Origin: Sepiola atlantica
Lineage: Eukaryota > Mollusca > Cephalopoda > Sepiida > Sepiolidae
Direction: 5' to 3'
Assembly: GCA_963556195.1 (NCBI GenBank)
Contig: OY744532.1
Span: forward strand, 86,458,882 to 86,522,881
Length of the DNA stretch: 64,000 bases
The notes below the pieces were generated by a model, which saw only the letters and a program-made list of their open reading frames with translations, was not told where the DNA came from and searched no databases. The position numbers were made by a program, and so were the translations under genes. This document shows, piece by piece, positions 11,525 through 21,917 of this stretch (the first letter of the stretch is position 1; each line of letters starts with the position of its first letter).

Positions 11525-11805
11525 GTATACGGAACGTTTATGTTTTTGTCTTTTAAGGGAAGTGGGGTCTGATCAACTCTGCTGGGAAGCCATGAAATTA
11601 AATACTGTCTTGTTTTTAAATTCCCGAAACAGTTTTTCATGGTAAACAACTGATGATCCCTTAAATAATGTTAGAAGCAAACTAATATAATAACTGTAAA
11701 AATTAAATTGACTTACATGAGTGATTTTCCACTGAACGACTTCGGACTTTAGGATTTTTTTTGTTTTTTTTCCTTATATAGTTTTAATGGTTGAGATACT
11801 TCCGA
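11525..11805 (+). repeat. Interspersed repeat Rep280, copy 1
   Basis: It shares GGTCTGATCAACTCTGCTGG, CCGAAACAGTTTTTCATGG and AACAACTGATGATCCC with 20257-20546 and with minus-strand copies at 34146-34530 and 53461-53825. The 3' side of every copy runs into a (TA)n array, as expected for a retroposon tail or a TA-targeted insertion. It has no coding capacity. Confidence 0.7.
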
Positions 11806-11807
11806 GA

Positions 11808-11809
<2 letters not shown>

Positions 11810-11875
<66 letters not shown>
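11810..11875. repeat. (TA)n microsatellite
   Basis: A pure TA run of about 66 bp at the 3' end of a Rep280 copy. Confidence 0.95.
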
Positions 11876-11878
<3 letters not shown>

Positions 11879-11879
11879 T

Positions 11880-12180
11880 ATTATATTACAATCTTACTTG
11901 TGCTAGATGGAAGTTCAGTATCATCTGATATTTTGGAAAAAATTCTCTTCGTCAGATGTGAGTTCAACCGTAATTCGAAAATGTAAATTAACACTTTTGC
12001 TGTTATGTAAGATTTTAAGAAAAAATAAATAGTAAGTCACATTTCGTATTCGATTTATTATTTTTGTTCCTTCCAGCTTACATCTTACCCAGAATTTGCA
12101 TTGCCCACTGCCTTTTAAAAACATACTACTACTATTCCCAGCAATGCTTCAAGCAAACTACCATTCTCTCTCTCTCCCCC

Positions 12181-12220
<40 letters not shown>

Positions 12221-12338
12221 TATATTACAATCTTACTTGCGTCAGATGGAAGTTCAGTATCATTTGATATTTCGGAAAAATTTCTCTTCGTCAGATGTGT
12301 GTTCAACCTTAATTCGAAAATGCAGGTTAACATACATT
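11880..12338 (+). repeat. About 113-bp direct repeat pair after (TA)n
   Basis: Positions 11880-11992 and 12222-12338 share TATTATATTACAATCTTACT, GGAAGTTCAGTATCAT and TCTCTTCGTCAGATGTG. Both are immediately preceded by TA arrays. The reverse strand shows CTGACGA followed 14 nt later by GAAA (CAAA in the first copy), a weak hammerhead resemblance of the Penelope type, but no proper cleavage triplet follows. Confidence 0.65.
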
Positions 12339-12344
12339 TGACGA

Positions 12345-13020
12345 AGGTAAATTTAATGGTGTTATTAAATTTGTATTAGTTATTTTTTACAATAATATTG
12401 CAGAATCTGCATTTTCACTGGACATCGATAAACTTCAAACTTTACTTTATTTTATTTATAACTTAAAAAAAAGAATTATACAACTCCAAGAATAAGAGCA
12501 TAAATGTGAGAATGAGTACGCATCCAGCCTCATTCGTCGTTTGTGAGAGTTTATGCTAAAATTACATGGAGAAATGAGCCCTAACTTCTAAAAATTAAAT
12601 AAATAATCTTCCAATTTTTTTTCATTTAAGCTGTAAATTAGTAGTGCTTACTCGATAAATAAACCACAAGCAATTTAAAATAGAAAAAGACAGCTGCGAC
12701 TACGAATTTAATTAACAACTTTTAGATATCAAGCAATCAATTAAAAAATGTAAATCTGCTAATTTTTTATTCCAGTAGGTGGGAATTTAAAAGTTATTTG
12801 GAGTAGCCAATCAAAACGCTTTTGAGATTAAAAAAAAGTGTAGGTTGAAAATGTCACGATCACATCACTGACTGACTTTAAAGAAAGACTACTTTTTGAC
12901 ATCTTAAACCTACGAGTATAGACTGCACCACTTGAAATATTTATAAAAAGAAATTTACCTTCTTAAGGGATCCTCCTGGTAAAAAAATTATGTTAACATG
13001 GGGTAATGAAACTAAATTAA
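12345..13020. other. No gene seen
   Basis: AT-rich sequence with no recognisable repeat family or coding frame. Confidence 0.45.
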
Positions 13021-13026
13021 TACAAA

Positions 13027-13115
13027 TCTCTCTCTCTCTTTCTCCCTCTCTCTTTCTTTCTCTCTCTCTCTCTTTCTCTCTCTCTTTCGCTCTCTCTTTC
13101 TCGCTCTCTCTCTCT
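13027..13115 (+). repeat. (CT)n-rich microsatellite
   Basis: An interrupted CT/CTTT pyrimidine tract of about 90 bp. Confidence 0.9.
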
Positions 13116-13500
13116 ATTATCGTCGTTGAACAATTCTAAACTGTTAGTGTTTACACAAATGCTGTCATTAGAAATTCCTTAGGACGAACACATTTTTTTT
13201 TCAGACAAAAATATTATCGAGAGATTGGTATTTTCTTTGTTGTTTTTTGGTTTCTTTGTTTGCCAAAAATACAAATTAAGAACTATTTCCTCTTCGAAAA
13301 ATATTAAAAACAATGTCTTTGTTATCCGAAATTGGTATTTGGGCATTATAACTGTTCGTAATTGAGGCAATCAGTGCTATAATATATCTATACAGTTAAC
13401 GTTTTATTCTGTATGCATGTGTGCGAATGTGTATATATAATATTTTAAATATACATACGTTTTTGTGTATGTACTAATTCATCTATATATATATATATAG
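13116..13500. other. No gene seen
   Basis: AT-rich sequence ending in a short (TA)n at about 13485-13498. Confidence 0.45.
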
Positions 13501-13503
13501 TCT

Positions 13504-13622
13504 TACAGAAGATCAAAACATCGGTACCGTCGGTTTACAAATCCAAACAAAGGGGACCTATAATTGGTCTCCTTAACATAAACAGAGTCTGAAGAGAGTC
13601 CGGCAAAGGAGACCAATTATAG
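13504..13622 (+). mobile_element. Foldback element, deleted copy
   Basis: It repeats ACAGAAGATCAAAACATCGG, AAACAAAGGGGACCTATAAT and GAAGAGAGTCCGGC of the element at 5036-5336. The second arm is shortened to GGAGACCAATTATAG. It is followed by C-, CT- and TA-tracts up to 13700. Confidence 0.65.

Positions 13623-13626
<4 letters not shown>

Positions 13627-13700
<74 letters not shown>
13627..13700. repeat. Compound C/(CT)n/(TA)n microsatellite
   Basis: A C tract, a CT tract and a TA tract are fused head to tail between a foldback remnant and a LINE fragment. Confidence 0.9.
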
Positions 13701-13703
<3 letters not shown>

Positions 13704-13862
13704 GAAGGCCAAAGAGAACATAGGAGGAAGTGATAAGGATGAATTTAAGAGAAATAAATAAAGACCTGGTCAGAGATAGAGTAGTTTGAAAGTCAATTTC
13801 TAAAAGCCGTCTAACACATGCCAGCATGTAAAACGGACGTTAAACCGAATATGATGATGATA
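13701..13862 (+). pseudogene. LINE (L3) 3' end
   Basis: Translation gives GRPKRT, EEVIRMNLRE and INKDLVRDRVV before stops, as at the C-terminus of non-LTR reverse transcriptases with RLRWFGH-type tails. The 3' UTR ends GTTAAACCGAATATGATGAT, a family-specific (GAT)n tail also seen at 41840-41855 and, inverted, at 32160-32200. The upstream part is missing. Confidence 0.65.
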
Positions 13863-13929
13863 GTAAACCAAATTTCCGTATTTTTCTTTTTAGTGAGAGA
13901 TTTTTCATCAAAATGGTCGTCAAAAATTT

Positions 13930-14972
13930 CAATAGAAATTCTTCCCTTACTTAAAGACCTGACAATATAAAGACCAAAGACCAAATAGATTAAGACTAAA
14001 CTAGATTAAGACCAAACTAGATGAAGACCAAACTAGATGAAGACCAAACTAGATGAAGACCAAACAAGATGAAGACCAAACTAGATGAAGACCAAACTAG
14101 ATGAAGACCAAACTAGATAAAGACCAAACTAGATAAAGACCAAACTAGATAAAGACCAAACTAGATAAAGACCAAACTAGATTAAGACCAAACTAGATGA
14201 AGACCAAACTGGATGAAGACAAACAAAACAAAAATGTCACATTAAAAAGAGAAGAAAAAATGACCAACTTGTTATAATTCTTCCCTTACTTAAAGACCTG
14301 ACAATATAAAGACCAAAGACCAAATAGATTAAGACCAAACTAGATTAAGACCAAACTAGATTAAGACCAAACTAGATTAAGACCAAACTAGATGAAGACC
14401 AAACTAGATGAAGACCAAACTAGATGAAGACCAAACTAGATGAAGACGAAACTAGATGAAGACCAAACTAGATTAAGACGAAACTAGATTAAGACGAAAC
14501 TAGATTAAGACGAAACTAGATTAAGACCAAACTAGATTAAGACCAAACTAGATTAAGACCAAACTAGATTAAGACCAAACTAGATGAAGACCAAACTAGA
14601 TGAAGACCAAACTAGATGAAGACCAAACTAGATGAAGACCAAACTAGATGAAGACCAAACTAGATGAAGACCAAACTAGATGAAGACCAAACTAGATTAA
14701 GACCAAACTAGATTAAGACCAAACTAGATTAAGACCAAACTAGATTAAGACCAAACTAGATGAAGACGAAACTAGATGAAGACGAAACTAGATGAAGACG
14801 AAACTAGATTAAGACCAAACTAGATTAAGACCAAACTAGATTAAGACCAAACTAGATTAAGACCAAACTAGATTAAGACCAAACTAGATTAAGACCAAAC
14901 TGGATGAAGACAAACAAAACAAAAATGTCACATTAAAAAGAGAAGAGAAAATGACCAACTTTTTATAATTTT
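13930..14972 (+). repeat. 16-bp minisatellite in two blocks with duplicated flanks
   Basis: The unit GATGAAGACCAAACTA repeats about 15 times in block 1 (13980-14222) and about 36 times in block 2 (14320-14906). Variants are TAAGACC, AAAGACC and GAAGACG, grouped in runs. The left flank (AATTCTTCCCTTACTTAAAG) and right flank (GGATGAAGACAAACAAAACA) are repeated around both blocks, so the whole locus was duplicated and block 2 then expanded. Confidence 0.93.
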
Positions 14973-15593
14973 TCTAATCAACTAGCAAAGAAGAGTAGAA
15001 AGTGACTAACTTGGGTTTACTTTCGACATCATCGTAACTCTCGCTTCCCTTATTTTGTCCTTTAGTCCTCACATTCCATGATGCTTCTGACAAAAAGGGG
15101 GAAGAATTGCTGTTTTCTGGGTCAGAATCTATCAATCTAACACTTACCGTTGGCTAGGTTTTGACCTTGAAGTAGTAGGTTTGTTTTTAGCTCCCTTACA
15201 TCAAGTGGCTTCATGCCTTGTCTGGAGCGATTTCCATAATAAAAAAATATATTATTTTATTCTGAATAATATTTTCACTTTTTTAATATCTACTTATTCG
15301 GTCGGCGATTCAATATTCCATGAGTTGGATTCATGTTGACGGCAATCAATAACCGACTTTGATGACCTGCTTTTCAGAGAAAAGCTTTCATGATCCGTCG
15401 GATCAAACTCTTTTGTTCAAAATTTCAAAAGCATCTCAGTCAATGTTTTCTTCATTTTCGGCTATTGAAGTAAATCGCAAAAAAAGACGCCGAGAAATAA
15501 TATTTATGCTTCCACCCATATAATTCTACGATTAGTCAGTTTATCAGTGGATAAATATATAAGCAATAAACGCACAATAATAAATAAGTCTGC
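14973..15593. other. No gene seen
   Basis: Mixed-composition sequence. The minus strand near 15060-15085 can be read as ASWNVRT, which resembles the start of a LINE endonuclease domain, but I could not extend the match. Confidence 0.35.
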
Positions 15594-16379
15594 GATTTCA
15601 TATCTATCTATATCAATTTTGTGTCTGTAATTTCATATCTATCTATATCAATTTTGTGTCTGTAATTTCATATCTATATCTATTTTGTGTCTGTAATTTC
15701 ATATCTATATCTATTTTGTGTCTGTAATTTCATATTTATATCTATTTTGTGTCTGTAATTGAATATCTATATCTATTTTGTGTCTGTAATTGAATATCTA
15801 TATCTATTTTGTGTCTGTAATCTCATATCTATATCTATTTTGTGTCTGTAATCTTATATCTATATCTATTTTGTGTCTGTAATTGAATATCTATATCTAT
15901 TTTGTGTCTGTAATCTTATATCTATATCTATTTTGTGTCTGTAATTGAATATCTATATCTATTTTGTGTCTGTAATCTTATATCTATATCTATTTTGTGT
16001 CTGTAATCTTATATCTATATCTATTTTGTGTCTGTAATTGAATATCTATATCTATTTTGTGTCTGTAATCTTATATCTATATCTATTTTGTGTCTGTAAT
16101 TTCATATCTATATCTATTTTGTGTCTGTAATTTCATATCTATATCTATTTTGTGTCTGTAATTTCATATCTATATCTATTTTGTGTCTGTAATTTCATAT
16201 CTATATCTATTTTGTGTCTGTAATTTCATATCTATATCTATTTTGTGTCTGTAATTTCATATCTATATCTATTTTGTGTCTGTAATTTCATATCTATATC
16301 TATTTTGTGTCTGTAATTTCATATCTATATCTATTTTGTGTCTCTAATTTCATATCTATATCTATTTTGTGTCTGTAAT
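15594..16379 (+). repeat. 31-bp minisatellite, about 25 units
   Basis: The unit TTTCATATCTATATCTATTT plus TGTGTCTGTAA repeats with a 31-bp period. The first two units are 35 bp because of an extra CTAT. Variant units with GAATATC or CTTATATC alternate in the middle, while the last third is nearly homogeneous. Confidence 0.93.
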
Positions 16380-16446
16380 ATACGTAAACTGTTTAGGTGG
16401 TCGGCATAAGGAAACAAAATTTTAGATCTTTTCCCTCACTATGTAG

Positions 16447-16985
16447 CACTTATCAAGGCCCATAGGCCACTCGAGGATAAGGATTAAAGTAGTTTGATTG
16501 TCTAAAAGAAAGAAATTAACATAAAGAAAAGTCCAATTTGTAATTTGTTTTTACTAAATATTCACCACTTATCAAGGTCAACAGGCCACTCGAGGATAAG
16601 GGTTTAAGAGTTTATCAGGTGGACGGGTAGAAGTTTAGCAGAATTTGATTATTTAGGCGGACGGATTAACAAAAATTTGTTTACATTGGACTTGAAAACA
16701 ACAATATTGTAATCAGCTGGGAAGCAGACCCGCTGTATTAGGTTCTACTGATGGGTGGTTTTAGGAAACAAATTTTGCTCATGGAAGTTTCGTTTAGTTT
16801 TAGGCAGAGAGAGAGAGAGAGAGAGAGAGAAAAGAAAAGAAAAGAAAATAATTAACAGTGGTTGTAGCGAGACATGTTTTTGTTGTAAATGTTTTACAGT
16901 GGGGGTGGGGAGGGTAAAGATTGGAGCTCAGTCGAGCACCTGCCATGAAAATACCGATAGAGTAGAGAAAGACTAGCAACGTCTC
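16447..16985 (-). pseudogene. LINE (L2) 3' ends, two antisense copies
   Basis: Two family-specific 3' tails (CTTATCCTCGAGTGGCCT and, 14-15 nt on, GATAAG) occur on the minus strand at about 16447-16490 and 16562-16606. Upstream of the second, minus-strand translation shows HGRCSTELQS and CFPADYNIVVFKSNVNKFL, typical of the reverse-transcriptase C-terminus. Stops, frameshifts and a (GA)n tract at about 16806-16830 break the frame. The L2 copy at 24127-24730 has a (CT)n tract at the equivalent place. Confidence 0.65.
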
Positions 16986-17126
16986 TTTGTGAGAAAGAGG
17001 TAGTAGGGAGGAGAAGAGGAAATTAGAAAAACGATGTCGAATACGTACGATGATTTGACTAAAAAAAGAACAACCTTAACTTATTCTTATATGTTTATTT
17101 ATTTTTTTGACTGGTAGTGAAAAGGT

Positions 17127-17173
17127 AGCCGGGCGAACAACATACTTATAGTGAGTATGTTGTTCGGTCGGCT
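17127..17173. other. Strong 20-bp hairpin
   Basis: AGCCGGGCGAACAACATACT is followed by a 7-nt loop and AGTATGTTGTTCGGTCGGCT. The stem has two mismatches in 20 bp. It is isolated and may be the remains of a small foldback element. Confidence 0.7.
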
Positions 17174-17415
17174 AATAATATAAAACTTGAAATGGAACAC
17201 TTAACAAATAGCGAAACATTTGTTTCTATTTTTATTTTTATGTACATTTAATTTTGAATAATAAGTTAAAAAAAAAAGGTTCAAGAACTTCTGACATCGA
17301 TATGTGCAATCAGCGCCTTCGGATCGAAGGTGCTGTATCCAAATCTGCACTTGGTTAGATCAACCTTTAACGGCGATACAACGACACACATGCATACACA
17401 CATACAGACAACTTG

Positions 17416-17418
<3 letters not shown>

Positions 17419-17509
<91 letters not shown>

Positions 17510-17543
17510 CATAAATAGTTATATATATATACATAAATAATTA

Positions 17544-17575
<32 letters not shown>

Positions 17576-18270
17576 CATAAATAGTTATATATATATATAC
17601 ATAAATAGTTATATATATATATATACATAAATAGTTATATATATATATACATAAATAGTTATATATATATATATACATAAATAGTTATATATATATATAT
17701 ACATAAATAGTTATATATATATATATACATAAATAGTTATATATATATATATACATAAATAGTTATATATATATATATACATAAATAGTTATATATATAT
17801 ATATACATAAATAGTTATATATATATATATACATAAATAGTTATATATATATATATACATAAATAGTTATATATATATATATACATAAATAGTTATATAT
17901 ATATATATACATAAATAGTTATATATATATACATAAATAGTTATATATATATATACATAAATAGTTATATATATATATATTATTATTATTAATAAATACA
18001 TAAATAGTTATATATATATATATATATATATTATTATCATTCTTAATAAATACATAAATATTTATATATATATTATTATTATTCTTAATAAATACATAAA
18101 TATTTATATATATTTATATATCATATTATTATTATTCTTAATACATACATAAATATTTATATATATGTTATTATTATTAATAAATATTTATATATATATA
18201 TATAATTATTACTATTATTAATAAATATTTATATATATATATTATTAATAAATACATAAATATTTATATA
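17419..18270. repeat. (TA)n array turning into a 26-bp minisatellite
   Basis: About 88 bp of pure TA (17419-17506) passes into a tandem array of (TA)7-8 plus CATAAATAGT with a regular 26-bp period, roughly 17 units to about 17960. AT-rich derivatives with ATT and AATAAATACATAAATATT blocks follow. Long Tyr/Ile open frames across it are artefacts. Confidence 0.92.
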
Positions 18271-18274
18271 TATA

Positions 18275-18405
18275 GTCATCCACATACAGCCTGTTTCGCT
18301 GCTCATCAGTGCGGCTAGACCAGTTAGTGTCTCAAGCCGGAATCGAAACGCAACCGTCGAGCTGACAGTCGGCGATGCTAACCTACGCCATCATGCGACA
18401 CTGAC
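18275..18405 (-). mobile_element. tRNA-derived SINE with 3' hammerhead
   Basis: Minus strand: a box B-like GTTTCGATTCCGG lies at about 18340-18355. A hammerhead motif follows at 18280-18314, and a GATGACTATATATATAAATA tail runs into (TA)-rich sequence. It is the same subfamily as 10866-11013. Confidence 0.75.
18280..18314 (-). ncRNA. Hammerhead-like motif, stem II collapsed
   Basis: Stem I is CCGCA with TGTGG. The core is CTGATGA. Stem II is reduced to GCAGC, too short to form a loop. GAAA is present, stem III is CA/TG plus A15.1-U16.1 with loop GGC, and the triplet is GTA. Stem I keeps pairing although its first strand differs from the 10961 copy (CTGCA). The loss of stem II should abolish or weaken activity. 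Confidence 0.6.
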
Positions 18406-18524
18406 TGAATGTAAGAGATATCTCAATGTAACGAAATGTAAACATTGCAAATGCCTGAGCATATATAATATGTGTGTGTGTGTGTGTGTGTGTGTCGGTT
18501 TTTTTATCTTACGCTCGTCAGTAT

Positions 18525-18640
18525 GGAATTACGTAACTGCATCGCCGGTCGGACGGCTCAAAGCCCGAATCTACGTATTATTAACCCCGGTATTCTAACC
18601 ATCAGGCTATCGATCCGAGCACACTTTTAACTCGAGAGTA
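18525..18640 (-). mobile_element. tRNA-derived SINE-B, copy 1
   Basis: Minus strand: box A-like TAGCCTGATGGTTAGAAT and box B-like GATTCGGGCTT, then GCCGTCCGACCGGCGATGC and a tail beginning ATTCCATACTGACGAGCG. The tail leads into a (CA)n tract where the relative at 18843-18925 has (TA)n. Confidence 0.65.
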
Positions 18641-18776
18641 GTGTGAAAGTAGTGTGAAGGAAAGAATCATGCAACTGTGCTAATTTCAATGAATCGTCAA
18701 TTTATTTACCCTCGAAAGTGCTCAACGTAATTGGAGCTTAATAATTGTTGTTAATAAATAAATAACTATTTTTATA

Positions 18777-18785
18777 TCCATAAAC

Positions 18786-18817
<32 letters not shown>

Positions 18818-18851
18818 GTTTCGCGTTTTTTTTATTTTACGTCAGTATGGA
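18777..18851 (-). ncRNA. Hammerhead-like motif with (TA)n as stem III
   Basis: Minus strand: stem I TCCATA; core CTGACG (final A and part of stem II deleted relative to the CTGACGAGCG copy at 18515-18530); A-rich loop; CGC; GAAA; then CATATATATA... to ...TATATATG, which can form one long stem III; triplet GTT; stem I strand TATGGA, a perfect 6-bp complement. The missing core residues mean this copy is probably inactive. Confidence 0.5.
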
Positions 18852-18925
18852 ATTACGTTACGGCATCGCCGATCGGACGGCTAGAAGCCCGAATCCACGT
18901 ATTATGGACCCCGGTATTCTAACTG
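18843..18925 (-). mobile_element. tRNA-derived SINE-B, copy 2
   Basis: It repeats CCGATCGGACGGCT, AAGCCCGAATCCACGTATTA and CCCCGGTATTCTAAC of copy 1 about 300 bp away, in the same orientation. The 5' end is truncated near 18925. Confidence 0.6.
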
Positions 18926-19655
18926 TTACAATATTAATACGGGAACTGACAGCCTTACACCGGGTATCTTCGAAACCGGTGCTAAGAGGTGTGTAAGAAA
19001 CGAAAGATAAATAAATACAGCAAACGCATACTCGTGTTCTGCCAATGGACATGCATCTTGTCTCCATTTCATTGTACATCTCTGGATACGACTAATATCG
19101 GATTAAGGCGTTACCAAGGATCCGGTAAGCAGTAAATTATATCAATGTCTCCTTTATTCCGCTGTACAGATTATTAGAAAGAAAGCCCCACGTACGTTCG
19201 CACCAAAAAACAACACTAACAATCAGGACATATACATATAGATATATGAAATTGTTGAATATGACCAGGTAGGTCATAATTAACCATTTTTGTTCTCTGA
19301 TCTTATTTGCTTAAAAAAATAAAATGCCAAATCCAAATCAATTTTTTATTTTATACATTTTTTTATCAGGTTTAATAGACAATTGTTTTAGATTCTCCTC
19401 CATTTTCTGTCTATTTTTGAGCTCAATAAAAATCGTATCTCACTCTTCTCCTCTTTAGTGTTATCAGTTTCTTTATTGGTTTCCTCCAAGTAATTTTGTA
19501 TAGATTTCTTAAATACCATTAAAGAAAACCACAGAAGTAATAAAAAATAAAATAAAAACTCTTCAATATCTATTTGAAGATTACACTTTTCTGGCCGTGG
19601 GGGCTGAAAGGCGAACTATTTGAAAGAAAAAAAAGTAATTCATTTTTCTTAAAGT
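18926..19655. other. No gene seen
   Basis: AT-rich sequence. A 73-codon minus-strand frame overlaps the SINE-B copy and is not evidence for a gene. Confidence 0.45.
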
Positions 19656-19905
19656 TTTGTCAGGTGTTCATGTGTGTGCGTGTCTCTTTGTGCGTATGTG
19701 CTTTTGTTTCTCTATGTATGTGTCTGCGTGTGCTTGGATGTATCTTTGTTTGTGTGTGTGCACTTGTATATGTGTGTGTACTTGATTGTTTTTGCCTGTG
19801 TGACTAGTGTTCGTGTGTATTTATGTATGTGTCTGTGAGTAGGCATATGTTTGTATGCGTGTGTGTTCGTATACGGCCATGAACGTGTGTGCAAAATACG
19901 ATTCC
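19656..19905 (+). repeat. GT-rich low-complexity tract
   Basis: About 250 bp dominated by TGTG, TGCG and TATG words. Cys/Val-rich and Thr/His-rich open frames on the two strands are by-products. Confidence 0.8.
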
Positions 19906-20189
19906 TCTCCTTATGTTTCATTTCATATGCACTTTCAATAATTGAGCTGTTTCAAAACACCCATCAATCAATGTTTCTTTCCATACCTATTGATCTATCT
20001 AGAAACATATGTGTGTGAAATAGACTAACTATGTAACTATGTAACTAGCTAGGTCATTGACCTCTAGCACAGTATCTGTACGGTAATTACTTGTTAGGTG
20101 GAGAGAGTGGGTCTTACTTTTGATATTGCATTGCCAATTTGAATCAAATTCTTCAATATGTTTTGTGCTGAGAACTCATTCATTGAAGT

Positions 20190-20256
<67 letters not shown>
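20190..20256. repeat. (TA)n microsatellite
   Basis: A pure TA run of about 67 bp immediately before a Rep280 copy. Confidence 0.95.
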
Positions 20257-20258
<2 letters not shown>

Positions 20259-20544
20259 AAGTTTTTGTTTTGAGGGAGGTGGTGTCTGATGGACACTGCT
20301 AGGGAACCATGAAAAAAATTGCTGTTTTGGTTTGAAACCCTCCGAAATAGTATTTCATAGTAAACAACTGATGATTCCTACAAAAATATTAAAATTGTTT
20401 GAAGACTAGTATAAATTCTTGAGAGCAAACTAATACGACAATTACAAAGAATTAACTTACTTACAAAATAGGAAAATTTCCAAGGAAGGGTTAGAAACTA
20501 AAGTTGTTTTTTTTAATTAAGGTCTTAAGGTTGAAAGACTTCGA

Positions 20545-20546
<2 letters not shown>
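20257..20546 (+). repeat. Interspersed repeat Rep280, copy 2
   Basis: It shares GTGTCTGATGGACACTGCT, CTCCGAAATAGTATTTCATA and AACAACTGATGATTCC with the copy at 11525. (TA)n arrays lie on both sides, and the right one holds a MITE. Confidence 0.7.
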
Positions 20547-20592
<46 letters not shown>

Positions 20593-20595
<3 letters not shown>

Positions 20596-20974
20596 GGTGG
20601 GCCAAAATAAGGGTCCTATCTTTAAATTGGAATAACTTGAATTTGAATAACTTCCACAAAATAAAAGTTAAACTCACCAAACTTTATGTGTGTGTAGACT
20701 GACCCTTCCGAGATTTTTTGAAATAAACAAAACAAATTTTAGCCGAAAAACACTTCTTAAAACTTACAAAAACTAAAGTATTGTTTTTTACACTGTTTTG
20801 AGTTTTTTAAGCAAAAATAATGTTTTCTAAATGAGGGTACGTTCCTTAGGGCTAATACGGCTCATGCTTGCTTTGGAAGGGGTCCTTTACTTATTCTAAA
20901 AAAAAAATTATAAAAAAATCAATAAATAAAAAAGTTATGAATTTTTAAAAATAGGACCCTTATTTTTGCCCACC

Positions 20975-20977
<3 letters not shown>
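20593..20977. mobile_element. 385-bp mariner-type MITE in a (TA)n array
   Basis: Terminal inverted repeats of 27 bp start CAGGGTGGGCCAAAATAAGG. They match the reverse complement of the right end (CAGGGTGGGCAAAAATAAGG) with one mismatch. TA flanks both ends, as expected for Tc1/mariner insertion, although the site is itself a TA array. It has no coding capacity. A near-identical copy lies at 26987-27369. Confidence 0.9.
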
Positions 20978-21040
<63 letters not shown>

Positions 21041-21043
<3 letters not shown>

Positions 21044-21695
21044 GAAATGTGTGATGAGAATAAAAATTTGAAGAAGAACCTTATTTATTGAATCATCAAG
21101 TAGTTTATAACAAGGAATATATAAATAAACTTTTTTTTCCTTTCCTTAACCCATGGATTTTCAAAATGCAAGCTTTTATCATCAGACGAGATCATAGGAA
21201 TAAATCAGTAAAATTATATTACTGTTAGCACAGATTTGAAAATATAAAAAATATATAAATACACAAAAGAAATGTTTGAGCAAAAAAAATCCACATCGAT
21301 GGAAAAATGCAACATGTCCAAAAAAGGTAAATCCAGGATATCATGAATGTCAAGCAAATAGAACAGAAAGTCTTCCAGAAGTTTGAATAGTTAAAATATT
21401 ACCGTTAAGAGAATGTAGGGGTTCAAATCCAATGTTAAGTTCATTTAAGTTTATTTTATTATTGCTCTATCTCGTATATTGAGTATTGACTTTTCATAAT
21501 AGGATTAATTTAAAGATCAAATTAAAAGCCCCCTTTACAAAGGCCGGGCACTCTGAGTGAGTTTAATAACAAGCAGTACTACTAGCTCCATTGCGAGATC
21601 CAACACAGGTTTGTTGTTGTTGATCACTCTCCGCTGCTCATGGTAAATACCCACCGACTTGGCATTTACAAAGTTAAATTCCTTTTAACTTCCAA
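21041..21695. other. No gene; one Penelope-like motif on the minus strand
   Basis: The minus strand at about 21139-21185 reads CTGATGA, a 16-nt AT-rich stem, then GAAAATCCATGGGTTAAGG. It resembles the hammerhead at 23066-23114 in its stem III (AATCC and GGGTT around AT), but stem I does not pair. The rest is AT-rich and unassigned. Confidence 0.4.
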
Positions 21696-21699
21696 GCTA

Positions 21700-21850
21700 A
21701 TTTGTGGTGGCCAATGGGTAAAGCTCTTGACTGTGAATCAGTGGAGATTTGTGATCGGAGTTCGTGCCCGTCGACCGTCGGAAATTAACTTCCTGCACTG
21801 AAGATTGTGTAAGCAGGAAACATCGATGTCTGTAGGTAATAATAAAATTT
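21700..21850 (+). mobile_element. tRNA-derived SINE with 3' hammerhead
   Basis: Box A-like TGGCCAATGGGTAAAGCTC and box B-like AGTTCGTGCCCG are followed by CCGTCGGAAATTAACTTCC and a hammerhead. The tail GTAATAATAAAATTTTATAA leads into (TA)n at 21878. It is the same subfamily as 27800-27940, 28325-28480 and 60640-60800. Confidence 0.78.
21792..21836 (+). ncRNA. Hammerhead ribozyme-like motif
   Basis: Stem I CCTGCA pairs with TGTAGG. The core is CTGAAGA. Stem II is TTG/CAG with a 6-nt loop. GAAA is followed by stem III CAT/ATG around CG and the cleavage triplet GTC. All core positions fit the hammerhead consensus. Confidence 0.7.
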
Positions 21851-21880
21851 TATAAATAAATATTAATTATTTAAAATATA

Positions 21881-21916
<36 letters not shown>

Positions 21917-21917
21917 A

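Noticed and set aside
11630..11680. Rep280 CCGAAACAG followed by AACTGATGATCC as a hammerhead
   Set aside because: The two cores are in the reverse order with only about 17 nt between, too short for stem III, a triplet and stem I. No GAAA follows the CTGATGA.
13980..14910. 16-bp array as a CRISPR
   Set aside because: Units are contiguous with no unique spacers, and the context is animal.
15030..15240. Minus-strand ASWNVRT as the start of a LINE endonuclease domain
   Set aside because: The match is seven residues and does not extend into the next conserved blocks.
15594..16379. 31-bp array as a CRISPR
   Set aside because: The period matches CRISPR-like length but there are no variable spacers; it is a head-to-tail minisatellite.
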